Assembly (NCBI RefSeq): GCF_900091955.1
Contig: NZ_FMDF01000127.1
Span: 1-37,864 of the forward strand
Direction of reading: 5' to 3'
From: Streptomyces sp. Ncost-T10-10d
GTDB taxonomy: Bacteria > Actinomycetota > Actinomycetes > Streptomycetales > Streptomycetaceae
Length of the DNA stretch: 37,864 nucleotides
The notes beneath the pieces were generated by a model that was given only the letters and a program-made list of their open reading frames with translations, did no database searches and was not told the origin of the DNA. Position numbers and translations under genes: made by a program. Shown in pieces: positions 23,565 through 32,144 of this stretch. Position 1 is the stretch's first letter. Every line of letters starts with the position of its first letter.

Positions 23565-25505
23565 TCAGCGGTCGGTGTGCGTCGTGACCCATTCGGTCAG
23601 TCGGCGGGAGTAGTCCTCCCGGTGCGAGGGCCGGCCGTCCAGGAGGAACAGGTGCGAGCCGCCGGGGTACACGACCAGCCGGACCGGCACGTCCCGGCTG
23701 CGCAGGGCGTGGAACCACTGCTCGGCCTGGCCGACCGGGCAGGTGTAGTCCGTACCGCCGTGCAGGATCAGGGTGGGCGCGCGCACCGCGTCGGCATGGC
23801 TGATCGGCGAGAGCGCCGTCAGCCGTTCCGGGTCGCCGATCTCGTGGGCGGCGATCAGATGTCCTTCTTCCGAGGTGCCGGCCATGCTCTTCAGATCGAC
23901 CAGGATGCCGCCCGGTACGACGGCGGCGAAGAGGTCGCTGCGGGCGGAGAGCCAGCAGGTCAGATAGCCGCCGTAGCTGTAGCCGGTGAGCGCGATCCGT
24001 TCCGGATCGACGAGTCCCTCGGCGACGAGGGTGGCGACCGGTTGCAGGACGTCCTGTTCGTCGGTCTCGCCCCAGGCGCCCACGGCGGCCGTGTAGAACG
24101 CCTCGCCGTAGCCGTCGCTGCCGCGGACGTTCAGCGTCAGGATCGTCCAGCCCTGCGAGGCCAGCTCCTGGTGGTAGAGGTGGACCGGGTCGGAGTGCGG
24201 CGCCCACGCGTTGTGCGGGCCGCCGTGCACGTCGACCAGCAGCGGCCCGCCCGCGGGTGTCTGCGCGGCACGGGTGATCATGCCGTGCACCACTGTCCCG
24301 TCCGAGATGGTGAACTCGCGTTCGGTGACCGGGTGGAGGGCGATCTCGGGCAGTGACCGGGCCATGTGGTCGGTGAGTCGCGCGGGCTGTCGCCCGGCCG
24401 AGGGCTCGCCCGGTTCCCCGGACGTCCAGGCGTCCAGGTCGAGCAGAGCGATCTCGGCGAAGCTCGACGCGTCGGAGACCACCACCGCCGCTCGCCCGGC
24501 CTTCGTCGCGACCGAGCAGCCGCTGACCCCGGTGCCGGCGGGCAGCGGGGACGCGCTGATCCCGGCCGCGTGCACCCGGTACAGGCGAGTGGCGCCCCGG
24601 TCGCGGGCGCAGAACACGATGTCGTCGCCGTGGAACTGAGGCAGCGCGCCCGGGTAGCCCGGGCCGCCGCCCATGACGTTGCGGTCCAGGGCTGCGCTGA
24701 GGGACACCGGCGCCGACCCGTCCAGGGGCTGGCGCAGCAGCTCCAGGTGGCCGACGCCGAACGTGTTCCGGCCGACGACGAGCAGCGCGGACCCGTCGGG
24801 GAACCAGTTCACCGGGCCGGCGAGACCGCCGGCCGGGCCGACCCGGCGGGGCTCGGGCGCGTCTTCCCCGATCCCGACGACATGGGCGGCCGAGGTCCCG
24901 AGGAGAGCCGCGTCGGGGCCGCTCTGCGCCGGGTAGGCGAGCTGCGTGCCGTCGGGCGACCAGGTGGGCGAGCCGACGTGCCGGTCGGCCTCGGTCAGCT
25001 GCCTGACCTCGCCCGATTCCGTCCCGACCACGAACAGTTGCGTCCGGACCGACCCGATCAGTCCGACACCGTCCGCCTTCCAGCCGAGGGCGTCGATGAC
25101 GACGGGAGCGCTGTCGTCGCGCCGGGTCGCGGGGGCCGAGAACGCGATCTGTGATCCGTCCGGGCTCCAGACCGGTGTGCCCGCCCCCGCCGGGCACCGG
25201 GCGGGCGTGGTGAGCGCTACGGCCTCCCCTCCGTCGACGGGCAGCAGATGGAGCTGTCCCTCGCGCAGGAACGCCAGTTGCGTCCCGTCCGGGGACCAGC
25301 ACGGCGCGGTGTCCGCGGGACCGCGGGTGAGCCGCCGGGCCGGGCCGCCTGCGCTGCGTACCTCCCAGATGGAACGCACCACGCGGTCGTTCTCGGCGTC
25401 CTGGGTGGTCAGTGTGTAGGCGACGCGTTCGCCGTCGGGGGACAGTGCGGGATCACCGGGGATCTCGAACCGGTACAAGTCGTCGATCGTCAGCGGTCGG
25501 ATCAT
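23565..25505 (-). CDS. S9 family peptidase (acylaminoacyl/dipeptidyl peptidase type)
   Basis: 646 residues from ATG 25505, overlapping the ATPase stop as ATGA. The first ~390 residues form a beta-propeller with WD40/TolB-like blades: repeated SPDG motifs (SWSPDGTQL types). The C-terminal alpha/beta hydrolase carries GYSYGG (Ser510), HGGTDYTCPV (Asp586) and GGSHLF (His618). VDVHGGPHNAW is the oxyanion-side loop. The propeller limits access to short peptides; family members remove acylated residues or dipeptides from the N-terminus. No signal peptide, so it would act on peptides brought in by the importer encoded just upstream. The gene after it starts 50 bases downstream. Confidence 0.92.
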   Translation of the reverse strand: MIRPLTIDDLYRFEIPGDPALSPDGERVAYTLTTQDAENDRVVRSIWEVRSAGGPARRLTRGPADTAPCWSPDGTQLAFLREGQLHLLPVDGGEAVALTTPARCPAGAGTPVWSPDGSQIAFSAPATRRDDSAPVVIDALGWKADGVGLIGSVRTQLFVVGTESGEVRQLTEADRHVGSPTWSPDGTQLAYPAQSGPDAALLGTSAAHVVGIGEDAPEPRRVGPAGGLAGPVNWFPDGSALLVVGRNTFGVGHLELLRQPLDGSAPVSLSAALDRNVMGGGPGYPGALPQFHGDDIVFCARDRGATRLYRVHAAGISASPLPAGTGVSGCSVATKAGRAAVVVSDASSFAEIALLDLDAWTSGEPGEPSAGRQPARLTDHMARSLPEIALHPVTEREFTISDGTVVHGMITRAAQTPAGGPLLVDVHGGPHNAWAPHSDPVHLYHQELASQGWTILTLNVRGSDGYGEAFYTAAVGAWGETDEQDVLQPVATLVAEGLVDPERIALTGYSYGGYLTCWLSARSDLFAAVVPGGILVDLKSMAGTSEEGHLIAAHEIGDPERLTALSPISHADAVRAPTLILHGGTDYTCPVGQAEQWFHALRSRDVPVRLVVYPGGSHLFLLDGRPSHREDYSRRLTEWVTTHTDR

Positions 25506-26275
25506 GACGCCTCCTCGGCGAGGGCAAGGGTGGGTACGCAGGAGATCAGGTTCCGGGTCGTCGGGTGCTCCGGTCGCTCCAGCACCCGTTCGGTGGGACC
25601 GCACTCGACAAGATGCCCGCCGTCCATCACAGCGACCTGGTCGGACAAGTAGCGGACGACCGCGAGGTTGTGGGAGATGAAGAGCATCGCGAAGCCCAGT
25701 TCGCGCTGGAGCCGGCGGAGCAGATTGAGCACCGCCCCCTGTACGGACACGTCCAGGGCCGAGGTGATCTCGTCCGCGATCAGCACGGCGGGCCTGGCTG
25801 CCAGGGCCCTTGCCAGGGCCACCCGTTGACGCTGCCCGCCGGAGAGCGCGTCCGGGGTGAGCACCGCCCGTGCGGGGTCGATACCGACGAGCTCCAGGCA
25901 GCGGGCCACCTCCGCGTCGCACGCGGCCCGGCGTTCGCGTGCTGGTGCCTTGCGGGCGGGTGCTTCGCGGGGCAGCGCTTCGGCAACCGTTGCACCGATG
26001 GTCATGCGCGGGTCGAGCGAGGCATACGGATTCTGGAACACCAACTGCACCGGGCTGCGCCCCCGCCGGCGCCCGGCATCGCCCCCGTCGACCAGTACGC
26101 GCCCGGACTGCATCGGGGCCAGCCCGACGACGGCCTTCCCGAGGGTCGATTTGCCCGACCCCGATCCGCCCACCAGTCCGGTGACCGTGCCCTCAGGCAC
26201 CAGCAGGTCGACGTTGTCCACCGCGGTGAAGCGGCCGTAGCGCACGGTGACCCCGCGCAGTTCGAGTGAGCTCAT
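25502..26275 (-). CDS. Peptide ABC transporter ATPase (DppF/OppF type)
   Basis: 257 residues from ATG 26275. It has Walker A GGSGSGKST (36-44), QLVFQNPYASLDPRMTIG (Q-loop), signature LSGGQRQRVALARAL, Walker B AVLIADEITSALD and switch His in FISHN. Compared with typical DppF proteins it lacks the ~50-residue C-terminal extension that ends in the iron-sulfur-like Cys motif. It is the second ATPase of the importer, the first being fused to a permease. Both ends overlap neighbours by ATGA, so translation is probably coupled. Confidence 0.92.
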   Translation of the reverse strand: MSSLELRGVTVRYGRFTAVDNVDLLVPEGTVTGLVGGSGSGKSTLGKAVVGLAPMQSGRVLVDGGDAGRRRGRSPVQLVFQNPYASLDPRMTIGATVAEALPREAPARKAPARERRAACDAEVARCLELVGIDPARAVLTPDALSGGQRQRVALARALAARPAVLIADEITSALDVSVQGAVLNLLRRLQRELGFAMLFISHNLAVVRYLSDQVAVMDGGHLVECGPTERVLERPEHPTTRNLISCVPTLALAEEAS

Positions 26276-28188
26276 GACGTCGCCTCCGCTCCGTGTGAGG
26301 TGGCCCGGTCGGGGGCGCCGGCCGTTACCGCGTCCACCGGGTACCAGCAGGCGACCTGTCGGCCCGGCCCGAAGCCGGCCAGCTCGGGGGCGTCGTCGTG
26401 GCAGCGTTCCCGGGCGCGTTCGCAGCGCGGTGCGAAGGGGCATCCCGCGCCGGCCTCCCCCGGTTCCGGCGGGCGGCCGGGGATGGTCGCCAGCTCGATG
26501 CCGGGATCCGTGGCCATCGTCGGGACCGCCCCCACCAGTGCCCGGGTGTACGGGTGGGCCGCGCAGCCGGTCAGCTGGGCAACCGGGAGGTCCTCGACGA
26601 TCAGGCCTCCGTACATCACCAGGACCCGTTCGCAGACCTGGGCGACGACGGCGAGGTCGTGCGAGATCAGGAGCAACGCGGCGCCGGAGTCCTCGCGTAC
26701 CTCGGCGAGCAGGTCGAGCACCTGTTGCTGGACGGCCACGTCGAGCGCCGTGGTCGGCTCATCGGCGATGATCAGTTGCGGCTCCCCCATCAGGCCCATC
26801 GCGATGACGGCCCGCTGTCGCATCCCGCCGGAGTACTCGTGCGGCCGCTGCCGGGCGCGCCGCTCCGGCGAGGGGATACGGACGGCGCCGAGCCGGTCCA
26901 CGGCGCGTGCCGTGGCCTGTGCGCGGGTCGCGCCCAGGTGCACCTCGGCCACCTCGGCGAGCTGGCGGCCCACACGCAGGGCCGGATTGAGCGAGGCCAT
27001 CGGGTCCTGGAAGACCATGGCCAGTTCGGTGCCCAGGCGCGGGTCCGCCCGCAGATCCTGCCCGTCGAAGCGGAGGGTGTCGGCGAAGACCCGTCCGGGA
27101 TGCGGCACGAGGTCCGCCAGGGCCAGCGCGGTCAGGCTCTTTCCGGAACCCGATTCGCCGACCAGGCCGACGGCCTCTCCCACGCCGATGCTCAACGAGA
27201 TCCCGCGTACGGCCTGGCGCCCGCCCGGGAACGTCACCCGCAGATCCCGCGCCCGGACCAATGCCCCGTCGTCACCGTCAGGGGCTGTTGCATCCTGCGG
27301 CTTCACCTGCTGCTGCAGCGTCGCCTCCCGGGCCTGCGGAGCACGTCGGCCGCCGGCCTGTGCGAGCACTTCACCGACCAGACCGAACATCAGCCCCGTG
27401 AGGACCACGGCCGCGCCGGGCGCGAGTGCCGCCGCCGGGTTCACATAGATCCGGTTCAACTGCTCGTTGAGCAGCCGCCCCCAGTCGTACTCCGGCGGCT
27501 GTACGCCCAGCCCGAGGAACGAGAGACCTGAGAAGGCGACCAGGATGCTCCCTGCCGCCTGCGTGGCGAACAGCACCGACGGCTCGGCGATGTTGGGGAG
27601 CAGATGACGTACCACCAGCTGGAACCGGCCCACGCCGAGGATCCGTGCCGCAGCGACATAGTCCGAGCCCGCGATCGACGCCGTCAGGTTCTGCACCAGC
27701 CGTGCCATGGGCGGGACCATGGCCAGCCCCACGGCGAACACCGCGCCGGTGCTGCCCACCCCGAAGATCGTGGCGAGAAAGAGCAGGAACAGCAGCCCGG
27801 GAAAGGCGACCAGTACGCCCACGGTGGCGCTGATCAGCCGGCCGAGGCGTCGGCCCACGACCGCCGGTGCCACACCGAGCAGCAGCCCGCCGCCGACCCC
27901 GATCACGGCTGCCAGCAGGGTGAGTCGCAGGGTCAGCCGGGTCGCCACCACCACGCGGGCGGCGATGTCGCGGCCGAGCTGGTCGGTGCCAAGGAGGTGG
28001 GCGGCACTGCTCCCCTGGTTGATCGCGTCCGTGTCGATCCGCGCGGCCTGGTCGCCGAACAGGACGGGCCCGAACACGGCGACCAGCGCCACCATCAGGC
28101 AGGCTGTGAGAGCGGTGACACCGATCGGCGTCCTGATCGTGCGCCCCAGCCGGTGCCGTAGCGAGGTGTCTTGGTCCTGATGAGGCAT
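26272..28188 (-). CDS. Peptide ABC transporter permease-ATPase fusion (DppC-DppD)
   Basis: 638 residues from ATG 28188; an in-frame TTG at 28194 precedes it. Residues 1-280 are a DppC-type permease: a membrane segment at 23-43, LLGTDQLGRDI (66-75), the EAA-type loop DYVAAARILGVGRFQLVVRH (176-195) and FSGLSFLGLGVQPPEYDWG. A ~30-residue linker leads to a DppD-type ATPase: Walker A GESGSGKS (344-351), VFQDPMASLNP, signature YSGGMRQRAVIAMGL, LIIADEPTTALDV, SHD, then a C-terminal Cys-containing tail (GCPFAPRCERARERCHDDAP). The two parts are usually separate proteins. The fusion fixes a 1:1 permease:ATPase ratio and leaves the other ATPase to come from the next gene. Confidence 0.93.
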   Translation of the reverse strand: MPHQDQDTSLRHRLGRTIRTPIGVTALTACLMVALVAVFGPVLFGDQAARIDTDAINQGSSAAHLLGTDQLGRDIAARVVVATRLTLRLTLLAAVIGVGGGLLLGVAPAVVGRRLGRLISATVGVLVAFPGLLFLLFLATIFGVGSTGAVFAVGLAMVPPMARLVQNLTASIAGSDYVAAARILGVGRFQLVVRHLLPNIAEPSVLFATQAAGSILVAFSGLSFLGLGVQPPEYDWGRLLNEQLNRIYVNPAAALAPGAAVVLTGLMFGLVGEVLAQAGGRRAPQAREATLQQQVKPQDATAPDGDDGALVRARDLRVTFPGGRQAVRGISLSIGVGEAVGLVGESGSGKSLTALALADLVPHPGRVFADTLRFDGQDLRADPRLGTELAMVFQDPMASLNPALRVGRQLAEVAEVHLGATRAQATARAVDRLGAVRIPSPERRARQRPHEYSGGMRQRAVIAMGLMGEPQLIIADEPTTALDVAVQQQVLDLLAEVREDSGAALLLISHDLAVVAQVCERVLVMYGGLIVEDLPVAQLTGCAAHPYTRALVGAVPTMATDPGIELATIPGRPPEPGEAGAGCPFAPRCERARERCHDDAPELAGFGPGRQVACWYPVDAVTAGAPDRATSHGAEATS

Positions 28189-28190
28189 CG

Positions 28191-29177
28191 TCAACTCCCG
28201 CGGACGGTGGACTGGGGGTCGGCGACGGCCACGGCCACGTCGACGGCGAAGGTGATCAGCAGTGCGGCCGCCCCGTAGACCAGCACGACGCCCTGGACCA
28301 GTGGATAGTCCTTCTCGGTGATCGCCTGGACGATCGTGGTGCCGAGGCCGGGCCAGGCGAAGACGTTCTCGACCAGTACGGTGCCGGCGAGCAGCGAACT
28401 GAACAGCAGGCCCCCCAGGGTGAGCGAGGAGGTCAGCAGATTGGGAAGCGCGTGCCGCAGATAGCGCAGCCGGGCCGGAAGCCGCTTCGCCCGCGCCGTC
28501 AGCATGTAGTCCTCGCCGAGCACCCGCAGGGTCTCCACCCTGACGATGCGCGACAGCGTGGCCGCCGGGACGACGGTGAGTGCCAGCACCGGCAGTACGT
28601 AGGAGTCCATGCCGCCCCGCGAGGCCACCGGGAAGACCGGCCAGGCCACGGCGAACGCCGCGATCAGGCCGACCGCCAGCAGGAATTCGGGCACCGCGCC
28701 CAGGAAGCCGGTGACGCCGGTGAAGGCGAGCTCGCCGCGCCGTCTGCGGCCGTCCTTGGTCAGTACGGCGGCGGTCATGCCGACCGGGATGGCGAGCAGC
28801 AGAATGAGTACGAACGCGGGGACCGCGATCTGCAGGGTCGCCGGGAGCCTGCTGGAGATGATCTCGGAGACGGGCATCTGTGCGCCGATCGAGTCACCGA
28901 GCCGGCCCTGGAAGAGATGGCCCACGAAGTCGCCGTACTGCTTCAGCAGTGGCTGGTCCAGGCCGAGCGAGTGTCTGCGGGCGGCGATCAGCGCCGGGTC
29001 GGCGGTGGTGCCGAGGGCCGTCCGCACCGGGTCGCCGGGGATCAGATGGATCATCGCGAAGGCCGCCGTGACCAGCGCGGCCAGCGACACCATCAGCCGC
29101 CGGGTGCGGCGCAGGGCGAATCCGACCCAGGGGCTGCGAGCCGTCGTACCCAGGGAGTTCAGGGTGATCGTCGCCAT
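28191..29177 (-). CDS. Peptide ABC transporter permease (DppB/OppB type)
   Basis: 328 residues. ATG at 29177 overlaps the binding-protein stop by one base (TGATG). Family landmarks: a first membrane segment after RRLMVSLAA, AFAMIHLIPGDPVRTALG, HSLGLDQPLLKQYGDFVGHL, a periplasmic region, then the EAA-type loop EDYMLTARAKRLPARLRYLRHA followed by LPNLLTS, and the final ENVFAWPGLGTTIVQAI and DYPLVQGVVL. An extra ~20-residue N-terminal stretch precedes the first membrane segment. It forms the channel with the DppC part of the fusion protein. Confidence 0.93.
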   Translation of the reverse strand: MATITLNSLGTTARSPWVGFALRRTRRLMVSLAALVTAAFAMIHLIPGDPVRTALGTTADPALIAARRHSLGLDQPLLKQYGDFVGHLFQGRLGDSIGAQMPVSEIISSRLPATLQIAVPAFVLILLLAIPVGMTAAVLTKDGRRRRGELAFTGVTGFLGAVPEFLLAVGLIAAFAVAWPVFPVASRGGMDSYVLPVLALTVVPAATLSRIVRVETLRVLGEDYMLTARAKRLPARLRYLRHALPNLLTSSLTLGGLLFSSLLAGTVLVENVFAWPGLGTTIVQAITEKDYPLVQGVVLVYGAAALLITFAVDVAVAVADPQSTVRGS

Positions 29178-30787
29178 CAGCCGGCGCTCCGCCGCAGAGT
29201 GCTGGGAATGATGCCGGCGCCGTCCACCTCGAAGGTGATGCCCTTTCCGTAGTACCGGAGCGGCCTGCTGACGATGGGCACGATGTCGACGTCCTTGACC
29301 AGGGCGGCATCGGCCGCTTCCCACAGGGCACATCCCGAGGCGCCGATCCTGGCCGAGGCCTGCGCGGCGAGGCGGTGGTAGTCGGCGTTGGTGATGGATC
29401 CGAAGTTGTTGCCCTTGGGCGGCGGCGGTCCGTCGTAGAACTGGGTCAGCTGGTCCGGGAGCGTGACTCCGATGGGTGCCCAGGCGACGTCCCAGTCGCC
29501 GCCGCTGAGGGTACTGAGGAGGCTGGAGGAACCCGTGGGCTTCGCCGATGCCTTCACGCCGAATGACGTCCACTGCTGGACGGCCAGTTCGACCGCCGAG
29601 GCGACCTGTGCGCCCTGATTGGTCGGATAACTGAGCCCGACGGTGAGGGGCTTGCCGCCCTTGGTCCAGGTGCCACCGGTCTTCGCCCAGCCGGCGGCGG
29701 TGAGCGCGACGGCGGCCTGCGCGGGGTCATGGCCGGGGAGGTTCCCGGTGACCGTGTCGCCGGTACAGGGGGTGGGGGTGGTCTCGCCGATTGCGGTGGC
29801 GGGTCTGCCCTTGCCGCCGGTGGCCACGTTTCCGAGCTGCTTCAGATCCAGTACGGAGACCAAGGCCTTGCGCACCGCCGGGTCGGCGCCCGGACGGCCG
29901 ACGGCCTGGTTGAACAGGAACTGCCCGAACAGCGCCTCGATGCTCTCGTTCTTCACCCCGGCCGCGTCCAGCCGTTCCTGGTCGGCACCGCTGATCAAGG
30001 CCCCGCTGATCTGTCCGGCCATCAGGAGATTGGCCGCGGTCGACTCGTTGGCGACCACCTTGAACACCAGCTTGCCGGGGAGGCCCGCGCCGGTGGATCC
30101 GCGGGGCCCCCAGGCGTATCCGTCCCGCTTGACATACGTGTAGTGGTCGCCCGGAACCGCTTCGGTCAACCGGTACGGTCCGCTCGCGGCGGTGGCCTTG
30201 GCCAGCGCATTGGGCGCCGCCAGGCTCTTCTTGCAGAGCAGCGGCAGCAGCCGCGCCATCTGCACGATGAACGGCGCCGGTTTCGTCGTGGTGACGGTGA
30301 CGGTCCGGCTCGCCCTGTCGGCCTTCGCGACAGCGGTGACGGGGACGGACAGCCCGAGCATCGGAGACTGGTTCTTCGGATCGGCGATGTAGTTGTACTC
30401 GGCGGCCACGTCGTCCGCGGTGAGCGGCGACCCGTCCTCGCAGGTCACCCCGGAGCGGATGGTGAACTGCGCGGTGGTGGACGTGGCGGACCATTTCTCG
30501 GCCACCCCTGGAACCGGCGAACCGTCGGCTGCGATATGCACGAGCGTGTCGTATGCGAAGGAGTTCATCGAAATTGCCGTGCCGGCCAGCGCTTTGGTGG
30601 GGCTGAGTGTGCCCGGGTCGGCGGCGACGGCGAGCACCACAGTCGACCCATCACCGCCGTCGGCGGACGAGCCGCCGCCGCAGGCGGCCGCGGTGGCGAC
30701 CAGGCCGAGCACCGTGGCCACCGCGGCCGCCGACCGGGTACTGCGCGTCGTTCTGCTTCTCGTCTCCGTGCCTGCCGTGCTGGCCAT
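29177..30787 (-). CDS. Peptide/nickel ABC transporter substrate-binding lipoprotein (SBP_bac_5)
   Basis: 536 residues from ATG 30787, with CGGAGG at good distance; a GTG at 30793 abuts that site and is unlikely. The long basic N-terminus is followed by AAAVATVLGLVATAAACGGG, a lipoprotein signal. The mature protein has the family-5 layout: VVLAVAADPGTLSPTKA, YDTLVHIAADGSPVPGVAEK, FTIRSGVTCEDGSPLTADDV, SGPYRL, AVRKALVSVLD and the C-terminal DIVPIVS. It captures peptides or related ligands outside the cell. As the first gene of the operon it has a 212-base divergent region to the DUF4291 gene, where control signals must lie. Ligand specificity is unknown. Confidence 0.93.
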   Translation of the reverse strand: MASTAGTETRSRTTRSTRSAAAVATVLGLVATAAACGGGSSADGGDGSTVVLAVAADPGTLSPTKALAGTAISMNSFAYDTLVHIAADGSPVPGVAEKWSATSTTAQFTIRSGVTCEDGSPLTADDVAAEYNYIADPKNQSPMLGLSVPVTAVAKADRASRTVTVTTTKPAPFIVQMARLLPLLCKKSLAAPNALAKATAASGPYRLTEAVPGDHYTYVKRDGYAWGPRGSTGAGLPGKLVFKVVANESTAANLLMAGQISGALISGADQERLDAAGVKNESIEALFGQFLFNQAVGRPGADPAVRKALVSVLDLKQLGNVATGGKGRPATAIGETTPTPCTGDTVTGNLPGHDPAQAAVALTAAGWAKTGGTWTKGGKPLTVGLSYPTNQGAQVASAVELAVQQWTSFGVKASAKPTGSSSLLSTLSGGDWDVAWAPIGVTLPDQLTQFYDGPPPPKGNNFGSITNADYHRLAAQASARIGASGCALWEAADAALVKDVDIVPIVSRPLRYYGKGITFEVDGAGIIPSTLRRSAG

Positions 30788-30829
30788 GGTCACCTCCGAG
30801 GGAGCGGCACGCCGCCGCCGAGTGAGGGA

Positions 30830-30835
30830 ACATTA
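30830..30835 (-). promoter_or_regulatory. Possible -10 box of the peptide operon
   Basis: On the minus strand TAATGT stands out in an otherwise very GC-rich leader, about 43 bases before the binding-protein ATG. It resembles a -10 hexamer. No clear -35 partner is visible, so this is a weak suggestion. Confidence 0.25.
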
Positions 30836-30962
30836 GGCAGCCGCACAGCGGCCCCGAGTGGTCGCGAAGCACGAAAAACTGCCTCGCGGACGGTGCGCCA
30901 CGACGAAGACGAACGCGAGAGTGCGAGGGCGTGAACAGTCCGGTCGGGCGGGGAGAAATCCG

Positions 30963-30975
30963 ATCGCGCCGCGAT
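30963..30975. promoter_or_regulatory. 13-bp palindrome in the divergent control region
   Basis: ATCGCG-C-CGCGAT has two perfect 6-bp arms around one base. It lies 25 bases before the DUF4291 start and about 175 bases before the binding-protein start. It might bind a regulator of either gene. In GC-rich DNA such a sequence can arise by chance. Confidence 0.3.
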
Positions 30976-30999
30976 GGGGTCCCTGGCACCCTGTGCCGC

Positions 31000-31566
31000 A
31001 TGACCCCCCAGCACCAGGTACGAGCCCACTACGATGCCCGGACGATCGTGGTCTACCAGGCGTACTCACCGGCAGTCGCTGATCCGTCCCTACGGGCGAA
31101 ACGGTTCGTGCCGCCGTTCTCGTTCAACCGGATGACCTGGATCAAACCGTCGTTCCTGTGGCTCATGCACCGTAGTAACTGGGCGCAGAAGTCGGGACAG
31201 GAACGCATCCTCGCGGTACGGATCACCCGTGCCGGATGGGAGGAGGCCCTCTCCCGGGCCGTGCTGACGACGGCCGACCCGACGGCCGCCGCCCGAGCCC
31301 CTGTTCACGTCCAGTGGGATCCCGAACGCTCGCTGCGGGGAGCCGCGCTCAATCACTACAGCATCCAGGTCGGGGTCGGACGCGGACTGATCCGCACCTT
31401 CGCGGAGGACTGGGTCGTCGACCTGACCGACGTCACTCCACAGGCCCGCAGGATCGCGGCGCTCAAGCAGAGCGGCCGGACCGCACAGGCCCAGCGGCTG
31501 CTTCCGCCCGAGCGGATCTACCCGATGCCGCCGGCCGTCGCGAGGAACCTTCTCATCGAGGTGTGA
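31000..31566 (+). CDS. DUF4291 protein
   Basis: 188 residues from ATG 31000. It contains the DUF4291 landmarks in order: VRAHYDARTIVVYQAYSP, AKRFVPPFSFNRMTWIKPSF, LWLMHRSNWAQKSGQERILAVRI (split here only for length), VHVQWDPERS and RGAALNHYSIQVGVG, ending in YPMPPAVARNLLIEV. The function is not known. Its conserved aromatic and Arg/His residues hint at a nucleotide or nucleic acid substrate, but this is only an impression. No Shine-Dalgarno is seen; CACCCTGTGCCGC directly before the ATG would suit a leaderless transcript. It is divergent from the peptide operon. Confidence 0.88.
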   Translation: MTPQHQVRAHYDARTIVVYQAYSPAVADPSLRAKRFVPPFSFNRMTWIKPSFLWLMHRSNWAQKSGQERILAVRITRAGWEEALSRAVLTTADPTAAARAPVHVQWDPERSLRGAALNHYSIQVGVGRGLIRTFAEDWVVDLTDVTPQARRIAALKQSGRTAQAQRLLPPERIYPMPPAVARNLLIEV

Positions 31567-31612
31567 GTGCCGACTCCGCACCGGCATCGGCACACTCACC
31601 GGCCGATGCACT

Positions 31613-31630
31613 CACTCGCCATGGCGAGTG
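31613..31630. repeat. Perfect 18-bp palindrome after DUF4291
   Basis: CACTCGCCATGGCGAGTG is fully self-complementary. It lies about 50 bases after the DUF4291 stop, and a second small hairpin (GCAGCGT ... ACGCTGC) follows it. It may be part of a termination region or a protein-binding site; with no loop it is an unusual terminator stem. Confidence 0.4.
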
Positions 31631-31764
31631 CAGCGGTTGCGGCAGCGTCTCTTCCTTCACGCTGCACAGTGAAACGCACGGTTCGGACACCGACTGACGC
31701 ATTCCCGGCCGACGCGGTTGCCTCTACAGCGGTGGCTCGGTGAGGAGTTCAAGCAGCCACCGGA

Positions 31765-31923
31765 GAGCCTCACCTTTCGTTGCCCGGTCTCACGCAGTCC
31801 GTGAGCGGCGAGTCCGCGCTCCGCCCATTCAAGGGCTTCCTCCCGCCACGCCTCGTGTTCCCAGGGCGTCTCCGCATCGGGGTACTGCCCTCGGTCGGCG
31901 ATTTCCGGCGCATCACGTTGCAT
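31765..31923 (-). pseudogene. Phosphotransferase N-terminal fragment
   Basis: A minus-strand frame from ATG 31923 reads TPWEHEAWREEALEWAERGL then AAHGLRETG and VRL, resembling the first ~50 residues of actinomycete aminoglycoside-phosphotransferase-like proteins, which usually continue with RPWSxVLR. Here the match ends after VRL and the frame runs on without similarity. The kinase core is absent. It is part of a gene-poor stretch (31567-32377) that otherwise holds only a TnpB scrap and palindromes. Confidence 0.4.
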
Positions 31924-32063
31924 CGCACCATCCCACCACCGTGCCTGCCTGGCCTTCACCTGGTTTTCGCGGCGCGTGCGACGACGACGATGTTGTCGCT
32001 CCCGGTCGTCAACGGCCCACGCGGCCAGTCCCCTTGGCTTCCGCTTCCCGCCCTGAAGGGCGC

Positions 32064-32144
32064 GACGAAGGCGGACCATCCGGCGTCGTGCACCGACTTG
32101 GCCATGCGTGTACGCGCGAGTCCCCTGACCGCCAGGTCTTCGAC
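32064..32144 (-). pseudogene. TnpB (IS200/IS605) remnant
   Basis: A short minus-strand frame reads VEDLAVRGLARTRMAKSV then HDAGWSAFV. It matches the RuvC-II part of TnpB, VEDLxVxGMxxNxxLAxxIxDAGWxxF, including the catalytic Glu. Nothing TnpB-like precedes or follows it; the zinc-finger region and last catalytic Asp are missing. It is a relic of an IS200/IS605 or IS1341-type element. No right-end hairpin was recognised. Confidence 0.55.

Noticed and set aside
22144..25302. A very long minus-strand open frame running through the serine hydrolase gene and the S9 peptidase region
   Set aside because: Only the part from 23514 down codes for the hydrolase. The rest is the out-of-frame shadow of the S9 peptidase: it is Arg/Gly/Pro-rich without domains, and a good start exists at 23514.
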